A stretch of 7,828 nucleotides of DNA from Rickettsiaceae bacterium (GCA_017995275.1 JAGOJE010000042.1:1-7828), one strand, 5' to 3'. Positions 1-6,641 are shown, counted from the first letter of the stretch. The notes: a model not told the origin generated them from the sequence alone. Translations and numbers: made by a program.

Positions 1-233
1 GTTTTACCAATATTGATGATGGGTCGGTTGATATGGGGTGCCACTTTGATTTTTTTGACCTTGCATCTTGGCACGATAGCGACCTTATAACAAAGGAGCA
101 ACTAGCCTGGAGAAACTTCTTACGCAAAAAAATGGAGCAATATGGCTTTAGAGCTTACAGAAAAGAATGGTGGCACTATGAATTAATAGATGACCCATTC
201 GAAGGCCAATATTTCGACTTTAAGTTGCTATAA
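1..233 (+). CDS. D-alanyl-D-alanine dipeptidase (VanX/DdpX, peptidase M15D), C-terminal part
   Basis: This is a partial gene, open at the left edge and read in the frame that starts at base 3; it ends at TAA 231-233. The visible 76 residues match the C-terminal part of the zinc D-Ala-D-Ala dipeptidases. They show the DMG-x-x-FDFFD segment near the left edge and the EWWHYE motif, whose Glu (codon 165-167) is the expected catalytic base and whose His (codon 174-176) is the third zinc ligand. The other two ligands (SxHxxGxAxD) would lie upstream of the window. The family hydrolyses the D-Ala-D-Ala dipeptide. VanX does so in vancomycin resistance, and DdpX-type enzymes in peptidoglycan turnover. 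No vanH or vanA neighbour is visible, so a recycling or cell-wall role is more likely than resistance. The ATG at 33 is internal to the domain and is not the true start. Confidence 0.86.
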   Translation, partial: FTNIDDGSVDMGCHFDFFDLASWHDSDLITKEQLAWRNFLRKKMEQYGFRAYRKEWWHYELIDDPFEGQYFDFKLL

Positions 234-251
234 TTATTAATTATATAGCAA
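225..251. repeat. AT-rich palindrome spanning the dipeptidase stop codon
   Basis: An 8-base perfect inverted repeat (TTGCTATA at 225-232, TATAGCAA at 244-251) encloses an 11-base AT-only centre. The stop codon 231-233 lies in the left arm and centre. No uninterrupted T run follows directly; the nearest is at 266-272. It could be a weak 3' mRNA-stabilising hairpin or a poor terminator, or chance in AT-rich DNA. Confidence 0.4.
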
Positions 252-391
252 ATCCGCAACATTCGCTTTTTTGCCTGGATTCCTGCCTTCGCAGGAATGA
301 CAAAAACCGCACTGTCACCCCGGACAGACCAAGCGTAGCGGGGTCGTGATCCGGGGTCCAGCATGATAATCCAGCAACTTGTTGCTCTTTA

Positions 392-454
392 TAATAATGA
401 GTCCTTCGGAGCGGTTTTTTAAGGCTGGATTCCTGCTCTAGGGCAGGAATGACA
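392..454 (+). repeat. Composite repeat module X, copy 1
   Basis: A 63-base module begins TAATAATGAGTCCTTCGGA, continues through a T6 tract, and ends with the palindrome ATTCCTGC...GCAGGAAT followed by GACA. It is repeated 116 bases downstream (508-570) with three substitutions and no indels. A third copy lies inverted at 3559-3618. Confidence 0.85.
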
Positions 455-487
455 AGGGTTGCAGAGGCGTTTCTCCAAATGTCATCC
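445..487 (+). repeat. Repeat module Y, left copy
   Basis: A segment of about 41 bases starts AGGAATGACA, has the core GCAGAGGCGTT, and ends ATGTCAT. It matches the reverse complement of 3484-3526 with about six substitutions and no gap. It overlaps the end of module X copy 1 and joins it to the palindrome at 481-507. Confidence 0.7.
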
Positions 488-507
488 TCGCGCATGCGGG
501 GATCCAG

Positions 508-570
508 TAATAATGAGTCCTTCGGACCGGTTTTTTAAAGCTGGATTCCTGCTCTAGGGCCGGAATGACA
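508..570 (+). repeat. Composite repeat module X, copy 2
   Basis: This is the second direct copy of the 63-base module. It is preceded by GGATCCAG (500-507), which also precedes the inverted copy beyond the autotransporter (3619-3626 read on the minus strand). It differs from copy 1 at 527, 539 and 561. The change at 561 spoils the ATTCCTGC/GCAGGAAT stem. Confidence 0.85.
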
Positions 571-603
571 AAGATGGGCCGCTGGAATGACAAAAGGGGC
601 GCA
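570..603 (+). repeat. Short tandem repeat module Z, left copies
   Basis: A 22-base unit (570-591, ending GGAATGAC) is followed by the first 12 bases of a second unit (AAAAGGGGCGCA, 592-603). The same unit occurs as 21-base tandem copies in inverted orientation at 3517-3558. The truncated second unit forms the left arm of the terminator hairpin at 592-625. Confidence 0.65.
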
Positions 604-625
604 TAGTAAAACTGCACCCCTTTTT
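592..625 (-). terminator. Bidirectional Rho-independent terminator after the autotransporter gene
   Basis: Nine-base arms AGGGGCGCA (595-603) and TGCACCCCT (613-621) pair with one G-T wobble around a 9-base loop. The hairpin is flanked by A4 on the left (592-595) and T5 on the right (621-625), so it has a U tail on either strand. It lies 25 bases beyond the autotransporter stop codon and is best placed to end that minus-strand transcript. On the plus strand it would stop read-through from the dipeptidase side. Confidence 0.8.
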
Positions 626-649
626 AATTGTGTTTGTGTTTATTTAGAA

Positions 650-3397
650 TTAGAAATTGATTCTTAATTTTGCAAAGCCTGTGTTAGCTTTGTAACGTTT
701 TTGCCAATCTCTTACATAACCAACGCTGATATCAACCATTCCAAGATTCACAACTGATAGAGATGCACCAGCACTGTAGCTAGACTTTTCATCAGTCAAT
801 ATCTTTGTATTAGGAGAGTCACTGTTGGTTCTGCTGCTAGTTACATAAAGCTTTTTAGCCTTTGTTGTTGGATAGTAATCAGCCCTCACAAAAGCTTCTG
901 GTTTGAAAGTGAATGACTCCATATCAAATGCTTTAGAGAAAGCAAGCCCAACATTAACGCCATATCTCTTAACATCTATCTTACTAGATGTAAGAGTTTT
1001 GTCAGCATTTCTGCCAGCGCCTAGCTTCGTGAAAGTTGCGCTACCACCAAGAGTAGGAGCAACTATTAAGCCTTGATGGATATCATAATAATATGTTACA
1101 GATACATCTCCGTTATAAATATTACCTTTTCTATTGTTCAAAGAATCAGCAGGAGCTTTAACTTTTATTTGCCCACCAGAAAAACTTCCTTTTAAGATTA
1201 AATTTTCAATTATAGGCATGCTACCATAAACACTTCCAATAACTGAGGAAATTTTGTCTTTCTCTGAAGTAGGAGTGTTCACCCCCGTGCCGCCAATTGC
1301 AGCAGCAAGAATACCTAAAGCATTTGTAATAGCGGGTTTATAAGTGGTTTTAAGATCATTTCTTCCAAAAGAAATAGCAGCACCTATTGTATAAGTGTCG
1401 CATAATTTTATGTCTCCACCAACTGTAATAGTAGAATTTGTTCCTTTTATTTTATTTATGTTAGATCCTAAAGAGCCAAATTTATATTGCGAATTACCGC
1501 CAGAGAAAGAAACCCAGGCACCGTATTTCGCATCTACATCCTCGCCTGCAGCAGCGGCAAATGCAAATTCGCCTAACCTTCTGCTTATTGCATTCGCGGT
1601 TTGCCTTGCTGAAACATCCGCCACCCTTGCTATATTCTCACCGGTATCTGTAGCTGTTCCAGTTTGCACTGTATCATTTACAGCAGTAGCAATACCAAGC
1701 TTGCTTTGTATTAAGTTAACAAATTGACGAGCATCTTCATCTCCACCAACGAGCATAGGGTTAGAAAGAAGCGCAGCATTAAGAACATCTTGATTTAATG
1801 TCTTACCACTAAGTAGAAAGTGTGTTAAAGATTCCGAAACAGTGTAGGCGCCACAAGCAATTCCACTAGTTTGTAAACGAACAGTCGAAGATATTAAAGC
1901 TGCAGTATGTAAATTTACCATTTCTGCGGTTATTCTTGCAACAGCGGAATTCATAGCTGTTTGAATAGCACGTGCTTCTATAGCGGCATTAGCAGCAGCG
2001 GCATTAGCAGCAGCGGCATTACCAGCAGCATCAAGGCCGACAGCGTCGTTAATATCACCAAAGGCAGCAGCGGCATTACCAGCAGCTCCAACAGCAGTAC
2101 AAGCAGCCACAGCTGTTTCTATAAGAACACAGTCCGTTGCGGTTATTGCCGATTGGCGGAGGTCGACAACATTCGCCGGAACTATCGCATTGCCTGCCAC
2201 TGCTGCAGTGTTAAGAGCTTGTATTTTGCGAATCACATCTTGAGTTACGTTATTAGCAGGAAGAGCATTAGCATATGTAACGAGAGCGTTTAGCCTTTCA
2301 GTAACATCTGCAGCTGCAGCTGCAGCACCACCACCAGGAGCAATAGCGCCCATACTTCTAGGAAGAGAGTTAGCATTAGCTTGATTAAGGACTGCTTCCA
2401 TAGCTGGTATATTAGCAGCAGTTTTTAAACCTTCATTCACAACAGCTAGAATAGCTACGTCATTAATATCTTGAGCTTGGTAAGCTGCAACATTGGCCAT
2501 AGCAGCAAGAGTCTCTGCAATACTAAATACCGCATTATTTCCCGCGGCAACGATTGCGTCTTGGTAGGGAGCAGCGGCGCCAGCAGCAGCAATTTGCCCC
2601 CGAAATCCACCATTATCAGCGCCAACATTGGCGGGATTGGCAAACCATTCTACCGCCGTACAAATGTTTGTTAATGGAGTTTGTACTTGATTAGCACTTC
2701 CTGATAATACAATGGCATTTGCTATAACTCCAACAACATCAACTGGAGTTGGATTAGGATTAGCAGCAACATCATAAGCATCATAACCACCCCCACCAAC
2801 ATTAATAACTGCTTGATAAGCACCATTAGCTGCGGCATTCACATTCACATTCATTCCACGAATATAACCAACCAAAGTATTGACATCTGCAGTAGGTGCG
2901 CTACCTATAGAATCAGTATATAATGCTTTCCAAGCGCCGGTGTTATCTTTAACAAGGCTTAACGCAGTCCAATGCCCACCAGTGTTATAGGGAATGGTCA
3001 CGAAATCTCCCCCATTAGCTATCACATTAGCTATTGTTACGGCTGCTTGATTAGCTTCAAAGCCAGCTTGATTAGGATATACTCTAACCATTGCTTGATC
3101 CGAAAGAACATTACCATACTGTAGTCCGGATCCCATATATGCCGCGTCAGGAAGAACCTCCACAGATTGAAATCTTGCCGCGCCGGCGGCTGGAGTCCAA
3201 TTATCTTTCAACTGGGCAAGCCAAGAATTTATCCCTCCAACCACATCTTCTTGCCAAAACTCATAAGAAGTACTAAGGATTTCTGGTTTTGGAGCTGGAA
3301 TCGGCTGTAAATTAATAGCAGCAGCGAAAGCATTGACGCTACAGCAAGTTGAAAGCATGGCAATAGCCATGGATTTAGAAAATTTTGATTTTATCAT
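650..3397 (-). CDS. Autotransporter with a putative CE-clan (Ulp1-like) cysteine protease passenger
   Basis: A 915-residue type V secreted protein. Residues 1-25 form a signal peptide (Lys-containing start, hydrophobic core, cleavage likely after AFA). Residues about 622-915 form an autotransporter beta-barrel: alternating amphipathic strands, GAWVSFSGG opening, terminal Phe (LRINF), and a preceding helical linker (590-612) typical of the pore-spanning segment. In the passenger, residues about 45-180 resemble Ulp1/C48 peptidases: GGHW with His142, then ALYTDSIGS with Asp162. The expected Q-x5-C-G signature appears only at 509-516 (QTSGIACG, Gln509/Cys515). Residues about 210-500 in between are Ala/Asn-rich and low in complexity. 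The start is backed by AAGGA 10 bases upstream and a TATAAT box; a terminator follows. The barrel call is strong. The protease call is inferred from motifs. Plain adhesin function, or a dead protease, remain possible. Confidence 0.85.
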   Translation of the reverse strand: MIKSKFSKSMAIAMLSTCCSVNAFAAAINLQPIPAPKPEILSTSYEFWQEDVVGGINSWLAQLKDNWTPAAGAARFQSVEVLPDAAYMGSGLQYGNVLSDQAMVRVYPNQAGFEANQAAVTIANVIANGGDFVTIPYNTGGHWTALSLVKDNTGAWKALYTDSIGSAPTADVNTLVGYIRGMNVNVNAAANGAYQAVINVGGGGYDAYDVAANPNPTPVDVVGVIANAIVLSGSANQVQTPLTNICTAVEWFANPANVGADNGGFRGQIAAAGAAAPYQDAIVAAGNNAVFSIAETLAAMANVAAYQAQDINDVAILAVVNEGLKTAANIPAMEAVLNQANANSLPRSMGAIAPGGGAAAAAADVTERLNALVTYANALPANNVTQDVIRKIQALNTAAVAGNAIVPANVVDLRQSAITATDCVLIETAVAACTAVGAAGNAAAAFGDINDAVGLDAAGNAAAANAAAANAAIEARAIQTAMNSAVARITAEMVNLHTAALISSTVRLQTSGIACGAYTVSESLTHFLLSGKTLNQDVLNAALLSNPMLVGGDEDARQFVNLIQSKLGIATAVNDTVQTGTATDTGENIARVADVSARQTANAISRRLGEFAFAAAAGEDVDAKYGAWVSFSGGNSQYKFGSLGSNINKIKGTNSTITVGGDIKLCDTYTIGAAISFGRNDLKTTYKPAITNALGILAAAIGGTGVNTPTSEKDKISSVIGSVYGSMPIIENLILKGSFSGGQIKVKAPADSLNNRKGNIYNGDVSVTYYYDIHQGLIVAPTLGGSATFTKLGAGRNADKTLTSSKIDVKRYGVNVGLAFSKAFDMESFTFKPEAFVRADYYPTTKAKKLYVTSSRTNSDSPNTKILTDEKSSYSAGASLSVVNLGMVDISVGYVRDWQKRYKANTGFAKLRINF
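1983..2027 (-). repeat. In-frame 15-base tandem repeat encoding Ala/Asn
   Basis: Three head-to-tail 15-base units (plus strand GCGGCATTAGCAGCA) occur at 1983-1997, 1998-2012 and 2013-2027; the last has one G to C change. They encode NAAAA-type pentapeptides at about residues 459-472 of the autotransporter. A further copy of the last variant lies at 2070-2084 (residues 440-446). Being a multiple of three, unit gain or loss would change passenger length without a frameshift. Confidence 0.85.
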
Positions 3398-3407
3398 AAA
3401 TATAAAT

Positions 3408-3412
3408 TCCTT
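3408..3412 (-). promoter_or_regulatory. Shine-Dalgarno site of the autotransporter gene
   Basis: AAGGA on the minus strand, 10 bases before the ATG at 3397. It supports this start, which also gives a proper signal peptide. Confidence 0.7.
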
Positions 3413-3435
3413 ATAATTTAGTTGTTAGCTCATGC

Positions 3436-3441
3436 ATTATA
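3436..3441 (-). promoter_or_regulatory. -10 box of the autotransporter promoter
   Basis: A perfect TATAAT on the minus strand, 38 bases before the start codon. No good -35 hexamer is seen at 16-18 bases; the best in place is ATGTTA at 17. The upstream DNA is A/T-tract rich, which could act like an UP element. The inverted repeat array begins only about 40 bases upstream. Confidence 0.55.
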
Positions 3442-3483
3442 CACTAAAATAAACAAAATAACATTAAATTTTTTTAGATTCTT

Positions 3484-3526
3484 AATGACATCTGGCGCAA
3501 CGCCTCTGCAGCGCGTGTCATTCCTA
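3484..3526 (-). repeat. Repeat module Y, right inverted copy
   Basis: Read on the minus strand this matches 445-487, sharing AGGAATGACA, the GCAGAGGCGTT core and ATGTCAT. It is the member of the right-hand array closest to the autotransporter promoter. Confidence 0.7.
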
Positions 3527-3579
3527 CGCTCCTTTTTGTCATTCCTGCGCCCCTCTTTGTCATTCCTGCCTTGAGCAGG
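3517..3579 (-). repeat. 21-base tandem repeat module Z, right array
   Basis: Three consecutive 21-base periods start GTCATTCCT on the plus strand at 3517, 3538 and 3559. The first two vary in the CGC-rich and T-rich parts. The third is the start of the inverted module X. The second unit read on the minus strand (AAAGAGGGGCGCAGGAATGAC without its last base) is the closest relative of the units at 570-603. Confidence 0.75.
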
Positions 3580-3626
3580 AATCCAGGATTAAAAAGCGGT
3601 CCGAAGGACTCATTATTACTGGATCC
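3559..3626 (-). repeat. Module X with GGATCCAG leader, inverted copy
   Basis: Read on the minus strand this is GGATCCAG, then TAATAATGAGTCCTTCGGA, a T5 tract, then ATTCCTGC...GCAGGAAT. It matches 500-570 apart from two single-base gaps and a few substitutions. It starts 22 bases beyond the ankyrin gene stop codon. Its GTCC/GGAC mini-stem followed by CGCTTTTTAAT might help end the lepA-ankyrin transcript, but the stem is only four pairs. Confidence 0.82.
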
Positions 3627-3647
3627 CGTATCACTTTCTCTCAATTT

Positions 3648-4823
3648 TTAATAACAACCAAAAGAACCTAGACAATCCTGAGTAAGTTGTTCATTCCCAG
3701 GATCTTCAAAGCTTGCTGATATTAAGATTTCTTTAAATAAATAGTTAAATTCGGATATTCTAGCTATTAAATGTGGCTTTGATAGTAATTCTAAAAAGTC
3801 AGACTCTAAACTTGCGTTTCCAGCTATTTCCACAGCTATCTTTTTCTGAATTTCAGTTGCACAATCATTATCACCAAGATTTAAAGCTCTAGCTGCAACT
3901 TCTGAGCAACTTGAAACTCCATGTGATTTTAAATATTCAATTACATAATTTGCTAGCTTTTCTTTCGGTGCCAAGCCTATATCCTCTACACAAAAATTAC
4001 ATCCTTCAGATAAATATTTTGCGATTTTATCACTCCATTTGTGGATATATACATCGCTCCTTTGGACTTTTTTTATTATTTTACACCTTGCATCCAATAA
4101 CATTTGGCTTTCGTTGTGATGAGCAAAGAATTGATCAATTTCCTCTATTGTGTAGTCATTATCAATAAATTTATTAGCAACTATTATATTGATTATATTT
4201 TTAGCTTCTTCATTTAGATTACAGCCATATACTGGTTCATCTTTAAATGCATTATTACACCACTCCATTGCAGCTGCGTAGTCTGGTATTTTTTGTTTAA
4301 TATCTTCAAAAAGATTACCTATAGCACCATGCTTTATAAGCAGCTGAGCTATCTCTGTATAGCAATACATACAAACTAAATTAATAGGTGTTCTGCCATA
4401 TTTATCTGGCTGATTAACATTCGCTCCTACATTCGTCAGTAAATCAGCTGTTTTTGCACAACCCTTTTCACAAGCTAAATAAAGTGGTGTTCTACCACGG
4501 CTGTCTGCCTGATTAAGATTTGCTCCTTTTTCTATAAGCAAATTAACTGTTTCTGTGTAATCTCTCTCACAAGCCAAATAAAGCGCTGTTCTGCCATATT
4601 TATCTGGTTGATTAACATTTGCCCCGCGTTCTATCAGTAATTTAACTGTTTTGGCTTTCCCTATATAACAAGCCAAATGAAGTGGCGTTATGTCATTGGC
4701 ATTGGTCTGATTAACATTTGCCCCATTTTCTAGAGCATTGATACAAGCACCTAAATCATTACGTTTTACCGCAATGAGCAAAGCATCATCCAACTCTTTC
4801 TGCGCTAGGTTATCTGTAATCAT
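3648..4823 (-). CDS. Ankyrin-repeat protein with an unrecognised C-terminal region
   Basis: A 391-residue protein without a signal peptide or membrane segment. Residues about 11-170 hold five 33-residue ankyrin repeats. The first (11-44) is degenerate. Three canonical ones follow (46-78, 79-111, 112-144), with TPLHLA-type starts and GANVNQ ends, then a final capping one (145-170). Ankyrin repeats bind other proteins. In intracellular bacteria such proteins are often effectors, so a host target is likely but inferred. Residues 171-391 are mainly helical in character and match no family I recognise. Sixteen Cys residues (4%) are unusual. The ATG lies 6 bases after the lepA stop, so translation is probably coupled; no strong Shine-Dalgarno is seen. 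An ATG overlapping the lepA stop is out of frame. Repeats 2 and 4 share a 39-base stretch with three differences, a sign of recent duplication or gene conversion. Confidence 0.85.
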   Translation of the reverse strand: MITDNLAQKELDDALLIAVKRNDLGACINALENGANVNQTNANDITPLHLACYIGKAKTVKLLIERGANVNQPDKYGRTALYLACERDYTETVNLLIEKGANLNQADSRGRTPLYLACEKGCAKTADLLTNVGANVNQPDKYGRTPINLVCMYCYTEIAQLLIKHGAIGNLFEDIKQKIPDYAAAMEWCNNAFKDEPVYGCNLNEEAKNIINIIVANKFIDNDYTIEEIDQFFAHHNESQMLLDARCKIIKKVQRSDVYIHKWSDKIAKYLSEGCNFCVEDIGLAPKEKLANYVIEYLKSHGVSSCSEVAARALNLGDNDCATEIQKKIAVEIAGNASLESDFLELLSKPHLIARISEFNYLFKEILISASFEDPGNEQLTQDCLGSFGCY

Positions 4824-4829
4824 TTTTCA

Positions 4830-6638
4830 TTAAGAATCATCCCCTATTTTTAATGCAGCTATGAATGCTGATTGTGGAATTTCCACATTACCTATATTAC
4901 GCATGCGCTTTTTACCAGCTTTTTGCTTCTCAAGGAGTTTTCTCTTACGACTTATGTCACCACCGTAACATTTTGCGAGAACGTCTTTTCTAAGCGCTTT
5001 CACGGTCTCTCTAGCTATAATCCTGCTACCAATAGATGCCTGAATAGCAATTTGAAACAATTGCCTTGGTATAAGCTCTTGCAAACGTTTGCATAATTCA
5101 CGCCCCCTGGACTCAGCTCTAGATTTATGAACTATCGTCGATAAAGCATCTACATTCTCAGCATTAACAAGAATTTTAAGGCGCACAAGGTCACTTTCCT
5201 CATAGCCATCCATCTGCCAATCAAAACTCGCATAACCCTTCGAACAAGATTTCAATCTATCATAAAAATCAAAAACTATCTCATTTAGTGGCAGTCTGTA
5301 AACTAGCATTGACCTATTTCCTACATATGTCATCTCCACCTGTACCCCCCTTTTTTCAGTGCATAAAGCAAGAACGGAACCAAGAAATTCATCTGGTACC
5401 ATTATAGTCGCCCTAATCCATGGTTCCTCTATAAATGCAATATGCTGCACATCTGGCAAATCTGCTGGATTGTGAATTTCCTGCATGATGCCACTATTTA
5501 AATGCACCTTGTAAACTACACTTGGAGCAGTGGTGATCATATCAAGATCAAACTCCCTTTCTAACCTCTCTTGCACTATTTCAAGGTGTAGAAGGCCCAA
5601 AAATCCACATCGAAAACCAAATCCCAAAGCGCTTGATGTTTCAGTTTCGAATTCAAAACTCGCATCATTGAGACGTAATTTCTGCAGAGAATCCTTTAAA
5701 TGCTCAAATTGTGAAGCATCCGATGGATATAGTCCGCAAAAGACTACTGGCAGATTTGGTTTAAATCCAGGAAGTGGAGTCGTGCATGGATTTTTTTCCT
5801 CAGTTATCGTATCCCCAACCTTACAGTCAGAAACTTGTTTTATAGAGGCTGTGAAAAAACCCACTTCCCCAGCTTCTAAAATACCAGAAACATTCTTCTT
5901 GGGAGAAAAGAAACCAACATTTTCCGTTAAATATATAGCTTCTGCCGCCATCATCTTGATTTTCATGCCTTTTTTTAGAGTTCCTTGCACAACTCTAACA
6001 AGAATAACAACCCCTAAATATGGATCATACCAACTATCAACTAGCAAAGCTTGCAGAGGCAAATTTTCTTCCTGATTTTTTGGAGCTGGAAGCCTTGTTA
6101 CTATAGCCTCTAGAACGTCCTCTATACCTATACCACTTTTCGCAGAAATCATTACAGCATCTGAAGCTTCTATACCAATTACTTCTTCTATTTGTTGCTT
6201 TATTCTATCAGGCTCTGCCGCGGGAAGGTCTATTTTATTTAGTATAGGAACAATTTCGTGGTTATTTTCTATCGCTTGATAAACATTTGCAAGAGTTTGA
6301 GCCTCAACTCCCTGGCTAGCATCAACAACTAGCAAGGAACCTTCGCAAGCTGCCAAAGAACGGCTAACCTCATAAGCAAAGTCAACATGCCCAGGAGTGT
6401 CCATAAGGTTTAGCTGATAGGTTTTCCCATCCTTTGATTTATATGAAAGCCTAACAGTTTGGGCTTTTATTGTGATTCCCCTCTCCTTCTCTATATCCAT
6501 AGAATCAAGGACCTGTGCGCTCATTTCCCTTTTATCAAGCCCTCCACAATATTCTATCAACCTATCTGCAAGAGTTGACTTTCCATGGTCTATATGGGCT
6601 ATAATGGCAAAATTTCTTATATGTGATAGATCTTTCAT
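4830..6638 (-). CDS. lepA: Elongation factor 4 (LepA), ribosomal back-translocase GTPase
   Basis: A 602-residue protein, the usual family length (about 600). The GTPase motifs are complete: AHIDHGKST (14-22), GITIK (54-58, switch I), DTPGH (80-84, with His84 as the catalytic residue), and NKID (134-137). EF-G-like domains II, III and V follow. The LepA-specific C-terminal domain ends the protein, with CYGGDISRKRKLLEKQKAGK and KRMRN at about 554-578. LepA binds ribosomes and acts on stalled or mis-translocated complexes and in 30S assembly; it is a cytoplasmic and partly membrane-associated protein. The ATG at 6636-6638 starts the standard MKDLSHIRNFAIIAHIDHGK sequence. The Shine-Dalgarno is weak. 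It leads a probable two-gene unit with the ankyrin gene and is divergent from prfB. Nothing indicates loss of function. Confidence 0.98.
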   Translation of the reverse strand: MKDLSHIRNFAIIAHIDHGKSTLADRLIEYCGGLDKREMSAQVLDSMDIEKERGITIKAQTVRLSYKSKDGKTYQLNLMDTPGHVDFAYEVSRSLAACEGSLLVVDASQGVEAQTLANVYQAIENNHEIVPILNKIDLPAAEPDRIKQQIEEVIGIEASDAVMISAKSGIGIEDVLEAIVTRLPAPKNQEENLPLQALLVDSWYDPYLGVVILVRVVQGTLKKGMKIKMMAAEAIYLTENVGFFSPKKNVSGILEAGEVGFFTASIKQVSDCKVGDTITEEKNPCTTPLPGFKPNLPVVFCGLYPSDASQFEHLKDSLQKLRLNDASFEFETETSSALGFGFRCGFLGLLHLEIVQERLEREFDLDMITTAPSVVYKVHLNSGIMQEIHNPADLPDVQHIAFIEEPWIRATIMVPDEFLGSVLALCTEKRGVQVEMTYVGNRSMLVYRLPLNEIVFDFYDRLKSCSKGYASFDWQMDGYEESDLVRLKILVNAENVDALSTIVHKSRAESRGRELCKRLQELIPRQLFQIAIQASIGSRIIARETVKALRKDVLAKCYGGDISRKRKLLEKQKAGKKRMRNIGNVEIPQSAFIAALKIGDDS

Positions 6639-6641
6639 AAC

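Larger units (their letters stand above)
252..591. repeat. Gene-free spacer made of palindromic repeat modules
   Basis: No credible gene lies here. The stretch is a patchwork of short palindromes of the GTCATTCC...GGAATCCAG type, found in many copies in several proteobacterial genomes and similar in form to neisserial dRS3 elements (that comparison is from general knowledge). Examples seen are the ATTCCTGC/GCAGGAAT stem at 279-298, the ACCCCGGA/TCCGGGGT stem at 317-357, the AGCAAC/GTTGCT stem at 373-386, the second ATTCCTGC/GCAGGAAT stem at 429-450, and the ATCCTCGC/GCGGGGAT stem with one mismatch at 484-503. Minus-strand open frames across it encode the typical spurious 'VIPAKAGIQ' peptide that such repeats produce. 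Confidence 0.8.

Noticed and set aside
392..420. TAATAATGAGTCCTTCGGA followed by T6 as an independent terminator in every module X copy
   Set aside because: The stem is only three or four base pairs, is broken in copy 1, and the element recurs in both orientations regardless of gene direction.
176..495. Two minus-strand open frames of 62 and 84 codons over the left spacer
   Set aside because: They are translations of palindromic repeats (the familiar VIPAKAGIQ and SFLRRQESR type peptides), have no ribosome binding site, and one runs into the dipeptidase gene antisense.
1961..2293. Plus-strand open frame rich in SSGI repeats, and other plus-strand frames at 1395-1727, 2471-2674 and 3091-3276
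   Set aside because: They are antisense shadows of the autotransporter; the Ser/Gly repeats are simply the complement of the Ala/Asn minisatellite.
3517..3626. Possible CRISPR array in the 21-base tandem units
   Set aside because: The units abut without spacers, vary in sequence, contain a known type of interspersed palindrome, and no cas genes are present.
3911..4168. Plus-strand open frame opposite the ankyrin gene
   Set aside because: Antisense shadow with no signals and no recognisable content; the ankyrin frame is well supported.
5530..6075. 181-codon plus-strand open frame inside lepA
   Set aside because: It is antisense to a fully conserved LepA sequence and its product has no domain character.
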